A DNA stretch of 48,803 bases from Chloroflexota bacterium (GTDB lineage Bacteria; Chloroflexota; Anaerolineae; Promineifilales; Promineifilaceae): positions 1 through 48,803 of the forward strand of contig JAKEFB010000067.1 of the NCBI GenBank assembly GCA_022616275.1, given 5' to 3'. The notes under the pieces were generated by a model. It searched no databases. It saw only the letters and a program-made list of their open reading frames with translations, and was not told the DNA's origin. Made by a program: the position numbers and the translations under genes. Positions 25,217-34,316 of the stretch are shown piece after piece. The stretch's first letter is position 1. Each line of letters starts with the position of its first letter.

Positions 25217-26803
25217 ATGTACAGATTTTGGCCGAAACGTATAACCTTTGATATGGCTATTCGCATGATTGCCGATGCGGTCATGATCAACGCGGCTTTC
25301 CTCTCTGGGCTAACACTGCGTTACCTGTGGGGAGTTGGTTTTGAAGGAACCGCTATCCTGGCCAGGACTGCCCTTCGCAGCCACGTTGCCGCCTATACCG
25401 GCAGTGCCTGGCTGCTGACATTGATTAGCCTGATAATCTTTTATTGGAGTGGCTTTTATACTCACGGCCGGCGCTACCGCGGGCGCTATAAGGCCCTGGT
25501 TATTGCTCAGGCGGTCAGCCTCAGCTATCTAATCTTTGGTTCCCTGGCTTTCCTCTTGCCAGATTTCATTTCGCTGCCGCGTAGCGTTCTGATCCTGGCC
25601 TGGGCTATCACACTGGCACTGCTGATCGGCGCACGCCTGTGGGCCAGGTTGTGGATAGCCATGAATCAGGCGGAACGCCGACTCCTGGGCTCACAGGTTG
25701 AGGGCGCAGACCAGATTAAAACTGTTTTAGTCATCGGTGGGGCCGGATATATTGGTTCGGCATTACTTCCAAAGTTGCTGGACAAAGGCTACCACGTTCG
25801 TTTACTGGATTTGCTTTTTTACGGTACAGAACCGATTGAAGATGTTCTTAAACACCCACGGCTGGAACTGATCCAGGCGGACTTTCGCCAGGTAGACAAA
25901 GTGGTCGAAGCCATGCAGGGCATGGACGCGGTCATTCATCTAGGGGCAATTGTCGGGGATCCGGCCTGCGCTCTGAATGAAGAACTGACCATTGAAGTGA
26001 ACCTGATGGCCACTCGGATGATTGCCGAGGTAGCCAAAGGGAGTGGCGTCAGCCGCTTCATTTTTGCCAGTACCTGCTCGGTTTACGGGGCCAGCGACGA
26101 AGTGCTCAACGAACTTTCGGCCTTGCATCCCGTTTCGCTCTACGCCCGCAGCAAGATTGCTTCGGAAAAAGTGTTGATGCGCCTGGCCGACGCCAAGTTT
26201 GCGCCAATCATCCTCCGCTTTGGCACCATCTACGGACTTTCGGGACGTACGCGTTTTGACCTGGTCGTAAATCTATTGACCGCCAAGGCCCTGGTTGAAG
26301 GAAAGATAACGATTTTTGGGGGCGACCAGTGGCGGCCCTTCGTCCACGTGGACGACGCAGCCCTGGCCGTTCAGAAAGTACTGGAAGCATCCTTGTCCCA
26401 GGTCAGCAACCAGGTTTACAACGTCGGCTCGAATGACCAGAACTACACGATCCAGCAGATTGGCGAGATCGTACACGGGCTTGTCCCTGCGGCTGAACTT
26501 ATTAGCATGGGCAGCGATACGGACAAACGCAATTACCGGGTCAACTTTAGTAAATTTGAAAACAACCTGGGTTTTAAGCCGCGTTGGATCATTGAGCAGG
26601 GCATCAACCAGGTTATTGAGGCCATCAGAAGCGGCAAGGTGCAAGATTATCGAGACGCAAAATACAGCAACGTTAAATTCCTGAGCGAAGAAGAGGATCT
26701 AGTACGCCCGCAAAATGGTTGGGCTTACGACCTGATTAACGAACCTTTCCTAGACGTCGCGGCCGTACCCGACAAAATGTATGCGCATCCTGCACCTAAC
26801 TAG
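25217..26803 (+). CDS. Membrane-anchored NAD-dependent sugar epimerase (TM-SDR fusion)
   Basis: A 528-residue fusion. Residues ~1-150 hold about four hydrophobic segments (near 17-37, 61-79, 96-115 and 121-140), like the membrane domain of WbpM/CapD or long sugar transferases. Residues ~168-500 form an extended SDR with GGAGYIG (174-180), STCSVYG and YARSK (Y309, K313). The CoA-binding-like Rossmann domain usually found between membrane domain and SDR in WbpM is absent. The SDR half is clearly paralogous to the 7083-8051 product, sharing IVGDPAC and FIFASTCS. It lacks the dehydratase Asp-Glu pair and is probably a membrane-tethered NDP-sugar epimerase. It overlaps the next gene by 23 bp. Confidence 0.87.
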   Translation: MYRFWPKRITFDMAIRMIADAVMINAAFLSGLTLRYLWGVGFEGTAILARTALRSHVAAYTGSAWLLTLISLIIFYWSGFYTHGRRYRGRYKALVIAQAVSLSYLIFGSLAFLLPDFISLPRSVLILAWAITLALLIGARLWARLWIAMNQAERRLLGSQVEGADQIKTVLVIGGAGYIGSALLPKLLDKGYHVRLLDLLFYGTEPIEDVLKHPRLELIQADFRQVDKVVEAMQGMDAVIHLGAIVGDPACALNEELTIEVNLMATRMIAEVAKGSGVSRFIFASTCSVYGASDEVLNELSALHPVSLYARSKIASEKVLMRLADAKFAPIILRFGTIYGLSGRTRFDLVVNLLTAKALVEGKITIFGGDQWRPFVHVDDAALAVQKVLEASLSQVSNQVYNVGSNDQNYTIQQIGEIVHGLVPAAELISMGSDTDKRNYRVNFSKFENNLGFKPRWIIEQGINQVIEAIRSGKVQDYRDAKYSNVKFLSEEEDLVRPQNGWAYDLINEPFLDVAAVPDKMYAHPAPN

Positions 26804-27914
26804 TACCTTGGGACGGGGAGGAATTGCGACTTCTCTAGGGCACATCCTTCCTTTTCAGATGACTCAGCCTGAGATGAGTGTGGCAGTCGCGACCTTGTAC
26901 GAAACAGGCCAGTACAGCCAGTGGCTGGCTCAATGTCAGATTACTACCCATAACCTAGGCCTGGCCCATAAATATGATCTCAGGGGATTATTCAGGTTAG
27001 TTCATTTGTTGCGGACGGACTGCTTTGACATCGTTCACGCCCATGGCTGGCCGGCCGTCCTTTTTGCCGCTCTGGCTTCGTTACTGGTTCGGCGGCCACG
27101 TTACGTCTTGACCGAACATAGCACGACCAACCGCCGCCGCCGCTGGCGTCTCAAATCGTTAGACCGCTTCATCTATAGTCGTGTTCAGGCCGTTCCGGCC
27201 GTCAGCCAGGCCGCGGTCCGGGGGCTGGTGGCCTGGTTGCCGAAAGTGGCCGGCAAGGTCTCCCTGGTATACAACGGGATTGATCCCGAAAGAGTGAGGC
27301 AAGGTGTCGGTACCAGAGAAGCCACCCGCGCCGCGTTGGGGTTAGAGGATGATATTCCTTTGATTTTACTGGCGGCCGGTAGCCTGGAACACCATAAAGG
27401 CGTGGACGTTTTTTTACAGGCGTTGGCCCAATTAATTGGTTGTCCGGCAAAGGAAGGGATTGACAAAGGCCCGATGTTTAAGGCTATCATTGCCGGCGAC
27501 GGCCGGTTATGTCCCGCTTTGGAGGAGTTGGCCATCCAGCTTGGCCTGCACAACCACGTTTATTTCCTGGGGTTTCGTCAAGACGTGCCGGCCCTCATGG
27601 CTGTGACCGCTCTCTTTGTCCTCTCGTCACGCCGGGAGGGATGCCCGATGGGGGTGTTAGAGGCGATGGCGTTGGGATTGCCAATTGTGGCCACGGCCAC
27701 CGGCGGCGTGCCTGAGCTGGTGGTCCACGAGGAGCACGCGCTGCTGGCGCCGGCCGATGATCCAACTCAGTTGAGCCAGGCTATGGCCCGCTTACTGGCC
27801 GACCGGCCGCTGGCCCGGCGGCTTGGGCGGGCAGCCAGGCAACGGTTAGAGGGACAGTTTTTGGCCCAGACCAGCGCCGACCAACTGGTTGCCATTTACC
27901 AGAGGATTTTGTGA
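26781..27914 (+). CDS. Glycosyltransferase family 4 protein
   Basis: A 377-residue GT4 enzyme. TLGRGGIATSL near the start, DIVHAHGWPAVLFA in the acceptor domain and SSRREGCPMGVLEAMALG in the donor domain are typical. It begins within the end of the SDR fusion gene and overlaps the next gene by 4 bp. It would add a sugar to the lipid-linked glycan at the cytoplasmic side; donor unknown. Confidence 0.9.
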   Translation: MRILHLTSTLGRGGIATSLGHILPFQMTQPEMSVAVATLYETGQYSQWLAQCQITTHNLGLAHKYDLRGLFRLVHLLRTDCFDIVHAHGWPAVLFAALASLLVRRPRYVLTEHSTTNRRRRWRLKSLDRFIYSRVQAVPAVSQAAVRGLVAWLPKVAGKVSLVYNGIDPERVRQGVGTREATRAALGLEDDIPLILLAAGSLEHHKGVDVFLQALAQLIGCPAKEGIDKGPMFKAIIAGDGRLCPALEELAIQLGLHNHVYFLGFRQDVPALMAVTALFVLSSRREGCPMGVLEAMALGLPIVATATGGVPELVVHEEHALLAPADDPTQLSQAMARLLADRPLARRLGRAARQRLEGQFLAQTSADQLVAIYQRIL

Positions 27915-29089
27915 GCCTGGCCAGATCTGATTTATTCATTCAAGGCGCAGTTCTTACCGGTTGGCCGGCTTCGCTAGACACCTGGTTTCGGACGTTGCCT
28001 GGCCAGGAAAGAGGCCTGGCACCAGACCTATCGGCCGGTGAGTGGCAGACCTGGTTGGAGGTTGTAGAAGCGCACGGGGTTAGCCCCCTGATCTATACCT
28101 GGTTAAAGAGCCGGCCGCCTGAAGGACAGCCGCCCGCTCCGGTCGTTGACCGGTTGCGGGAGACCTATTTGCATTGGGCCGGTTACGCTACCTGTCGTTG
28201 GGCGGAACTCCAGGAACTCCTGGCCGCGATGGCCCAGGAGAACATTTACCCCCTTGTCTTGAAGGGCGCTGCCTGGGCGGAACTGTATTATCCCTCGCCG
28301 GCGCTGCGGCCGTCGAACGACATTGATTTGTTGGTTCGCCGGGCGGAGTATGAGCGGGTAAAGAGGTTGTTACTGGCTAAGGACTACACGCTGCGGAAAG
28401 GGGAGATGCGCGGACCGGCTATCTGGGGGCTCGAGGAAGAGTTTATGCCGGCCGGTCCGCAGCGCTTTGGTGTTGATTTACACTGGTCGCTTTCACCCCA
28501 CGCCCTGGTGCGGCGGAAAATGTTTGTGGAGCCGCTGTTTGAGCGGGCGGCGACCATGCCCAACTCGGCCATGCGTTTCCTGGCTCCGGTAGATGCCCTG
28601 GTACACGCGGCCACCCACCTGGTGTACGCTCATTTTAGTAACATTCGGCTTATCTGGTTATATGACATTCACCTGCTGGCCCAGGAAATAGAACGTTTGC
28701 AGGCCTGGCCGGCCGTTTTGGCTCGTAGCCAGGAATGGCAAGCCAGGCTGGCTCTCCTGGTTGCGTTAGAACTATCCGACGAGTGGTGGGGAACGCCATC
28801 TGCGGCCGAGGTCAAGGATTTATCCCACTATCCGCCGACTAAAGAGGAATGGCGTGTTTTTGAAGTAGCGCTTTACACCCGGTCGCACGGCCGGCGACAA
28901 ACCTGGCTCAGGTGGCATCTTTTCCAATTACGCAACCTAAACAATCGGCAGCGGCTTGCTTATCTGCTGAACAAAGCCTTGCCCAACAGGTTAGAAATTG
29001 ATAGGAATTACCCCAGGCTGCTCTCCTGGCCATATCCGTTGGCATTGCTGGGACGACTGTTCCTTATGTTTGTCAGTAAAAAGGGTTAA
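27911..29089 (+). CDS. Uncharacterised nucleotidyltransferase-fold protein (PF14907-like)
   Basis: A 392-residue protein with a GTG start overlapping the preceding stop. LKGAAWAELYY followed by RPSNDIDLLVRR matches the Asp-x-Asp nucleotidyltransferase signature of a family often found in polysaccharide and exosortase-linked loci. The remainder is helical and Trp-rich. The reaction is not established for this family. It closes the enzymatic part of the glycan locus, 80 bp before the BY-kinase. Confidence 0.8.
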   Translation: MSLARSDLFIQGAVLTGWPASLDTWFRTLPGQERGLAPDLSAGEWQTWLEVVEAHGVSPLIYTWLKSRPPEGQPPAPVVDRLRETYLHWAGYATCRWAELQELLAAMAQENIYPLVLKGAAWAELYYPSPALRPSNDIDLLVRRAEYERVKRLLLAKDYTLRKGEMRGPAIWGLEEEFMPAGPQRFGVDLHWSLSPHALVRRKMFVEPLFERAATMPNSAMRFLAPVDALVHAATHLVYAHFSNIRLIWLYDIHLLAQEIERLQAWPAVLARSQEWQARLALLVALELSDEWWGTPSAAEVKDLSHYPPTKEEWRVFEVALYTRSHGRRQTWLRWHLFQLRNLNNRQRLAYLLNKALPNRLEIDRNYPRLLSWPYPLALLGRLFLMFVSKKG

Positions 29090-29101
29090 TTTGCTCCTCT
29101 T

Positions 29102-29131
29102 TTGACTGTTAAGGTATACTTTAGGTATTAG
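29102..29131 (+). promoter_or_regulatory. Possible promoter for the Wzz/BY-kinase gene
   Basis: In the 80 bp gap before the kinase gene, TTGACT (29102-29107) is followed after 18 bp by TATTAG (29126-29131). The match to a housekeeping promoter is moderate, so an internal promoter is possible but unproven. Confidence 0.3.
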
Positions 29132-29169
29132 AGTAAGCTTGTAGTGCCAGCCAAGGTAGATGATTGTCT

Positions 29170-30849
29170 ATGGAAATTCGAGATTACGCTCGTCAACTAC
29201 GAAAATGGTGGTGGTTAATTGTTATTGCCACGATATTGGCCGGTGCGGCCGGTTTTCTGATTGTCAGGCAGCAGCCGGCCTTTTACCAAACTCATACCAC
29301 CTTGCAAATTGGTTCCTCTATTCTGGAAGATCCCAATCCAGCCATCAATGTGGTATACATAACCCAACAATTAGCCTTGACCTATGCTGAGATTTCCAGG
29401 CGCTCGGAAGTGCGTAGGGCGACAATGGAAGCCCTGGGATTGGAGGAATTACCCGAATACACAGTCTCTCCGGTTCCTAGCACACAGCTTTTTGAAATTG
29501 CGGTGACGGATACCAGTCCCGAACGGGCGCAGGCCGTGGCCAATGAGTTGGCCAATCAACTAATTTTGCAGAGCCCTACCAATTCCGAGCAGGAGGAACG
29601 GGCACGCCAGGAATTTATTAACCAGCAATTGGATGAACTGGAAACGAATATTACTCTTACGCAGACGGCAATTGCTGACAAACAGGAAGAGCTAAAAGAT
29701 TTATTTAGCGCCCGGCAAATCGCTGAAGCTGAGAGTGAAATCCTGGAACTGCAGACCAAGCTGAACGATCTGCAGTCCAACTATGCGGAGTTGTTGGCCA
29801 ATTCTAAGCGCGGGGCAGTGAATATTTTGACTGTGATTGAACCGGCCCAACTGCCAGAAAAACCAATAGGCCCTAACAACAGTGTAATCACCTTACTGGC
29901 AGCTTTTATTGGTTTGACTTTATCTATCACGGCCGTTTTGGTCGTAGAATACCTGGATGATTCTATCAAAACGCCGGATGACATTGCTCGTGTGATTGGC
30001 CTGCCAACGCTGGCGGGGATCGCTCGGATCAAGAGTGAAGAAGAGCGGGAAAAATTGGTCACGTTGGCCCACCCACGCTCACCTGTCTCGGAAGCTTATC
30101 GTGTTCTACGCACGGGTCTTCAATTCTCGTCGGTGGATGACCCTGACCGGACGACTTTGTTGATTACCAGCGCCAACCCAACGGAAGGTAAAAGCCTGAC
30201 GGCCGCTAACCTGGCTGTTGTGGTGGCCCAGGCTGGACATAACGTCTTGTTAGTTGACGCTGACCTGCGTCGGCCCCGGCAGCACCGGATATTTGACGTT
30301 AACAAAAATCGTGGCCTTACTAGCTTCTTGTTGGAATTTAACCTGGCCAGTCGGGAAGAGGAAACGTTGAATCTCTTGAAACAGGTGATTCAGCCAACTT
30401 CCGTGCCTGGACTTCACGTACTGACTAGTGGCCCTATTCCGCCCAATCCCTCAGAGTTACTGGGCTCGGCTAAGATGAAAGCGTCGTTGGCTACATTGGC
30501 TGAACATTATGACTATGTCATTATTGACAGCCCACCGGCACTGGCCGTGACAGATGCCGTTGTGCTGAGTACCCAGGTGGACAGCGTGTTGCTGATTTCT
30601 GATGCTAACCGCACGCGTCAAGCACATTTGAAGCAGTTAATAGACCAGTTGCGTGAAGTAAACGCACACGTCATTGGCGTTGTGTTGAATCGCCTCTCGC
30701 CGCGTGGTGATGGCTACTATTACTATTACTACTACCGCAATTCCTACTACCTGGATAAGTCCGAGGAGACAGAAAAGCAGCCCTCAGCCAATGGCAAGGC
30801 CAATGGCAGCGGCCTGATCCGGCGGAAGAAGAAGCAGGTGGAGCCGTAA
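29170..30849 (+). CDS. Wzz-type co-polymerase fused to BY-tyrosine kinase
   Basis: A 559-residue inner-membrane protein. It has a first membrane segment at about 12-32, a periplasmic Wzz domain with a coiled coil (about 145-210) and a second membrane segment at about 238-262. The cytoplasmic kinase has Walker A SANPTEGKS (about 334-342), Walker A' VLLVDADLRRP and Walker B YVIIDSPP. The C-terminus carries nine tyrosines within ~12 residues (about 516-527), the autophosphorylation cluster. It controls polymer length and assembly of the glycan. The ATG at 29170 is preferred over a TTG 6 bp upstream; AAGG stands about 12 bp before it. A strong terminator follows. Confidence 0.93.
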   Translation: MEIRDYARQLRKWWWLIVIATILAGAAGFLIVRQQPAFYQTHTTLQIGSSILEDPNPAINVVYITQQLALTYAEISRRSEVRRATMEALGLEELPEYTVSPVPSTQLFEIAVTDTSPERAQAVANELANQLILQSPTNSEQEERARQEFINQQLDELETNITLTQTAIADKQEELKDLFSARQIAEAESEILELQTKLNDLQSNYAELLANSKRGAVNILTVIEPAQLPEKPIGPNNSVITLLAAFIGLTLSITAVLVVEYLDDSIKTPDDIARVIGLPTLAGIARIKSEEEREKLVTLAHPRSPVSEAYRVLRTGLQFSSVDDPDRTTLLITSANPTEGKSLTAANLAVVVAQAGHNVLLVDADLRRPRQHRIFDVNKNRGLTSFLLEFNLASREEETLNLLKQVIQPTSVPGLHVLTSGPIPPNPSELLGSAKMKASLATLAEHYDYVIIDSPPALAVTDAVVLSTQVDSVLLISDANRTRQAHLKQLIDQLREVNAHVIGVVLNRLSPRGDGYYYYYYYRNSYYLDKSEETEKQPSANGKANGSGLIRRKKKQVEP

Positions 30850-30886
30850 GGCCCCACGTTTGTTTGGGCGGCAAATTTCGAGCGAG

Positions 30887-30923
30887 ATGCCCAACCGGTC
30901 GTATAGCTGGTTGGGCATTTTTG
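30887..30923 (+). terminator. Rho-independent terminator of the glycan locus
   Basis: A perfect 10-bp stem, ATGCCCAACC (30887-30896) with GGTTGGGCAT (30909-30918), a 12-nt loop, and ATTTTTG immediately after it. It lies 38 bp past the BY-kinase stop and faces the end of the convergent hydantoinase gene. The T-tract is only on the + strand side. Confidence 0.85.
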
Positions 30924-30944
30924 TTGCTAAAAGGCGCCGGGACG

Positions 30945-32585
30945 TTATTCCGTCCCGGCCGGCGGCCGGCCCCAACCACCGCCGCCTGGCGTTTCAATGA
31001 GCAAGGTGTCGCCAGGCTCCAGGTTGAGGCTGACCTTGCCCGGCAGGGAGATGGCCTGGCCCTGGCGGAGGAGGGTATTCCGGCCGGGTGCTCCCGGCTG
31101 GCCGCCCTGTAAGGCGTAAGGCGGCCGGTTGCGCCGCTCGCTGACCAGTGAAGCTGACACCGGTTGGAGAAATTGGATGGCCCGTACCAGGCCATCGCCG
31201 CCGCGATGTTGCCCCCGGCCGCCGGAATCGTGGCGCAGCCGGTACTCGGCGACCCGGAGGGGAAAGTTGTACTCCAGGGCTTCCACGGGCGTGTTGTGGG
31301 TGTTGCTCATGTGGACGTGCAGGCCGTGGCCACCATCGGCCGAGGGGCCGGCGCCAACTCCGCCGCCAATGGTCTCATAGTAGGCGAAGGGCTGATTGGG
31401 TCCGTCTGGCCCAGGTTGCTCCTGAAGGCCACCAAAGGTCAGGTTATTCATGGTGCCCTGGCTGGCGGCCGGAACCAGATGGGGGAGGGCCTGGGCCAGC
31501 GCGCCAAAGACGGTGTCTACCACCCGCTGGGACGTTTCGACATTGCCGGCAGCCACGGCGTGAGGCGGACGGGGGTCGAGTAGGGAGTTCGGCTCCACGT
31601 AAACGTGAACGGGCACAAAGGCGCCCTGGTTCATTGGCAGCTCGGTTTCGAGGAGGGCCAGCGCCAGGCAACGCAGGCAGTAGGCGACGGCCGCCTCGAC
31701 AATGGCCGGTACGGCGTTCAGGTTGCCGCGCACGGCCGGGGCTGTCCCGCTGAAATCGGCCACAAGCTCCTCGCCGCTCACAATCACTGCGACCATAACA
31801 GGTAACGGTGGGGAACCCTGGCCATCATCGTCAAGGTAATCACAGAAGGTATAACGGCCGTCCGGGATGCGGGCGACAGCGGCGCGGGTCAGCTTTTCGG
31901 CGTACTGAATCAGGGCGTGGGCCTGACGCAAAGTTTCGGCCAGGCCGTAGCGGCCGACAATCTCGACCAGCCGCCGCTGGCCAATGGTGTGGGCGGCCAA
32001 TTGGGCGGTCAGGTCGCCTTCCCGTTCGGCCGGGGTGCGGACGTTGCTGAGGATAAGCTGCCAGACAGCATCGTTGCGCCGGCCGGCGGCTACCAGCTTG
32101 AGCGGGGGAATAATTAAACCCTCCTGGTAAATCTCGGTGGAGAGGGGCATGGAGCCAGGGGACATGCCACCAATGTCGGCGTGGTGGGCGCGGCTGGCGA
32201 CAAAAAAGTGGGGGAGTCCGGCCGATCCTTCCCAACCTGCTTCCTGGCTGCCGATAAAGACGGGCGAGACCAGGGTCACATCCGGTAAATGGGTGCCACC
32301 CAGGTAAGGGTCGTTGAGAATGACTACGTCGCCGGGGGTAAAGGGAGTGCAACGGGTGATTGCCGCCTGGACGGAGGCCGGCATAGCGCCCAGGTGAACA
32401 GGAATGTGAGCCGCCTGGGCCAGCATCCGGCCGTCGCCCAGGAAAACCGCGCAGCTAAAGTCCAGCCGTTCTTTAATGTTGGGGCTGTAAGCGGCCCGGC
32501 CGAGGGTCACCCCCATTTCCTCGGCCACTGAGGCAAACAGGTGATTGAAAATAGACAGCGTGGCAGCGGCAGGCTCGGCCGTCAT
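30945..32585 (-). CDS. Hydantoinase B/oxoprolinase-family protein
   Basis: A 546-residue HyuB-type protein. The N-terminus has the family pattern with [15 protein letters not shown] and [11 protein letters not shown], and the middle has [17 protein letters not shown]. The C-terminal region includes [12 protein letters not shown] and the histidine-rich [11 protein letters not shown]. The family acts with HyuA in ATP-dependent opening of hydantoin, oxoproline or related rings, or in acetone/acetophenone carboxylases. No HyuA is visible next to it. The gene lies 9 bp after the phosphoribosyltransferase gene on the same strand. Substrate unknown. Confidence 0.9.
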   Translation of the reverse strand: MTAEPAAATLSIFNHLFASVAEEMGVTLGRAAYSPNIKERLDFSCAVFLGDGRMLAQAAHIPVHLGAMPASVQAAITRCTPFTPGDVVILNDPYLGGTHLPDVTLVSPVFIGSQEAGWEGSAGLPHFFVASRAHHADIGGMSPGSMPLSTEIYQEGLIIPPLKLVAAGRRNDAVWQLILSNVRTPAEREGDLTAQLAAHTIGQRRLVEIVGRYGLAETLRQAHALIQYAEKLTRAAVARIPDGRYTFCDYLDDDGQGSPPLPVMVAVIVSGEELVADFSGTAPAVRGNLNAVPAIVEAAVAYCLRCLALALLETELPMNQGAFVPVHVYVEPNSLLDPRPPHAVAAGNVETSQRVVDTVFGALAQALPHLVPAASQGTMNNLTFGGLQEQPGPDGPNQPFAYYETIGGGVGAGPSADGGHGLHVHMSNTHNTPVEALEYNFPLRVAEYRLRHDSGGRGQHRGGDGLVRAIQFLQPVSASLVSERRNRPPYALQGGQPGAPGRNTLLRQGQAISLPGKVSLNLEPGDTLLIETPGGGGWGRPPAGTE

Positions 32586-32594
32586 TCCGGGTTG

Positions 32595-33143
32595 TCAGGA
32601 AACAAAGACAGGCAGGTTGCCCAGGGCAACCACGTGCGACCAGTCGGCGTCGCCCTCGGTAAAGACGGCCGCTACCTGGGTTATTTTACCGCCGGCCGCG
32701 TTGACCACTTTCTTCATTCCTTCTAAGGTGCTGCCAGTACTGATCACGTCATCTACGACAATGACCTGCCGGCCACGGATGAGCGCCTGGTCTTTTTCGT
32801 CTAGGTAGAGGATCTGACTCTTGCCGGTGGTGATAGATACTGTTTCGGCGTTGATCACGTCTCCCATGTAGCTCTTGTAGGTCTTGCGGAGAACAACGTA
32901 AGGCAGGCCCATGAGGGCGCTCATTTCGTAAATCAGGGGAATACTTTTGGCTTCGGCCGTGACCAGGACGTCGGCCGGTGTATCCTTCAGGCGCTCGGCC
33001 AGGGCGGCCGCGGATGCTTTGACCACGTAGGTGTCGCCCAGCATGTTGAAGATGGCAATCCTTACGCCAGGGGCAACTTCAAAAAGGGGAAAGTGGCGCG
33101 TTAAACCGGCCACATTGACGGTGTAAGTTTCACGTTTGGACAT
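32595..33143 (-). CDS. Adenine/xanthine-type phosphoribosyltransferase
   Basis: A 182-residue type I phosphoribosyltransferase. The PRPP-binding loop is VIVVDDVISTGST near residues 128-140, and VTAEAKSIPLIYEMS earlier resembles adenine phosphoribosyltransferases. It would convert a free nucleobase and PRPP to the nucleotide. It is the first gene of a pair with HyuB on the minus strand; together they suggest nucleobase or hydantoin salvage, an inference from position only. Confidence 0.87.
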   Translation of the reverse strand: MSKRETYTVNVAGLTRHFPLFEVAPGVRIAIFNMLGDTYVVKASAAALAERLKDTPADVLVTAEAKSIPLIYEMSALMGLPYVVLRKTYKSYMGDVINAETVSITTGKSQILYLDEKDQALIRGRQVIVVDDVISTGSTLEGMKKVVNAAGGKITQVAAVFTEGDADWSHVVALGNLPVFVS

Positions 33144-33172
33144 CTGCTGCTATTCTCCCGTAAAAATCTCGA

Positions 33173-33212
33173 CACGAATGACGCAAACTATTTGCGTTTG
33201 CACGAATTTGTT
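33173..33212. repeat. Dispersed ACGAAT-type repeat, short copy C
   Basis: CACGAATGACGCAAAC followed by TTTGCGTTTGCACGAATT forms a short hairpin (ACGCAA, loop ACTA, TTGCGT) between divergent genes. Words and style match the longer copies at 14721-14816 and 47449-47531, but the copy is degenerate. Confidence 0.45.
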
Positions 33213-33284
33213 TTGGTTCATTAGTTTACCTGATGGCTGGCTAAATGGCATCCCAGTCCTGAGACAGATTTAAGAGGCAAGACT

Positions 33285-34268
33285 ATGAAAGCGATTGTGG
33301 TACACAAGGAGAATGCCGAACCGCGCCTGGTGTGGGAAGAGGTGGCCGACGTGACCTACGGGCCTGAAGAAGTGTTGGTAAACGTGAAGGCTACGGCCGT
33401 CAACCGGGCTGATTTATCCCAGGCGCGCGGCAATTACCCGCCCCCGCCAGGGGTCACGGATATTTTGGGCCTGGAGATGGCTGGGATCGTCCAGGCGGTG
33501 GGTGAACGGGTGGCAAGCTGGCGGCCAGGAGACCGGGTGTGCGCCTTGCTGGCCGGGGGTGGGTACGCTGAACAGGTGGCCGTACACCTGGGAATGCTGT
33601 TACGGCTACCGGAGGAGTGGACGTTTGCCCAGGGTGCGGCCGTCCCAGAGGTGTGGTATACGGCTTACGTGAACCTGTTTCTGGAAGGTAGCTTGCAGGC
33701 TGGGGAAACGGTGCTAATCCACGCTGGTGGGAGTGGGGTGGGCACGGCGGCCGTCCAGTTGGCACGCCAGGAGGAAGCGACGGTTTTTGTCACTGCGGGG
33801 GTGGATTTTAAGCTGGACTTTTGCCGCCAGTTAGGCGCAGCTCTGGCCATCAACTACAAGCAGCAGGATTTCCTGGAGGCAGTCCTGGCTGCCACCCAGG
33901 GAGAAGGAGTAGATTTGATTCTCGACCCGGTGGGGGCTGATTACCTGGACCGCAATTTAAAGGCGCTGCGCAGCAACGGCCGGCTGGTTCACATCGGCCT
34001 GATGGGCGGCCGGAAGGCGGAACTGAACCTGGGTCTAGTGCTGGGGAAAAGTCTGCGACTCGTTGGATCCCGGCTGCGTCCCCGGCCGCTGGCAGAGAAA
34101 ATTGCGATTACCCGGCAATTCGAGGAGCAGGTCTGGCCATTGCTGCAATCAGGCCAGTTGCGCCCCATCGTTGACAAAGTATTTCCAATTGCCGAGGCCC
34201 AGTCAGCCCATGAGTATGTGCGGCAGAACAAGAACCTGGGGAAGGTGGTAATGAGGATTGAGGATTGA
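33285..34268 (+). CDS. NAD(P)H:quinone oxidoreductase, PIG3-type (zinc-independent MDR)
   Basis: A 327-residue medium-chain reductase. The N-terminal GroES-like domain has NYPPPPGVTDILGLEMAG, and the Rossmann domain has the AGGSGVGTAAVQLA dinucleotide loop near residues 147-160. Catalytic zinc ligands of alcohol dehydrogenases are not seen, which fits quinone oxidoreductases of the PIG3 (TP53I3-like) group. It would reduce quinones or enones with NADPH. AGAGG lies about 10 bp before the ATG. It is divergent from the phosphoribosyltransferase gene. Confidence 0.9.
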   Translation: MKAIVVHKENAEPRLVWEEVADVTYGPEEVLVNVKATAVNRADLSQARGNYPPPPGVTDILGLEMAGIVQAVGERVASWRPGDRVCALLAGGGYAEQVAVHLGMLLRLPEEWTFAQGAAVPEVWYTAYVNLFLEGSLQAGETVLIHAGGSGVGTAAVQLARQEEATVFVTAGVDFKLDFCRQLGAALAINYKQQDFLEAVLAATQGEGVDLILDPVGADYLDRNLKALRSNGRLVHIGLMGGRKAELNLGLVLGKSLRLVGSRLRPRPLAEKIAITRQFEEQVWPLLQSGQLRPIVDKVFPIAEAQSAHEYVRQNKNLGKVVMRIED

Positions 34269-34316
34269 GTGATGAGTGATAGGGGCTAAAGCTGATGGCT
34301 GATAGCTGACAGCTAC

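Noticed and set aside
34269-34316. GCTGATGGCTGATAGCTGAC repeats between convergent genes as a terminator
   Set aside because: Short direct repeats without a stable stem or T-tract; probably simple-sequence DNA.
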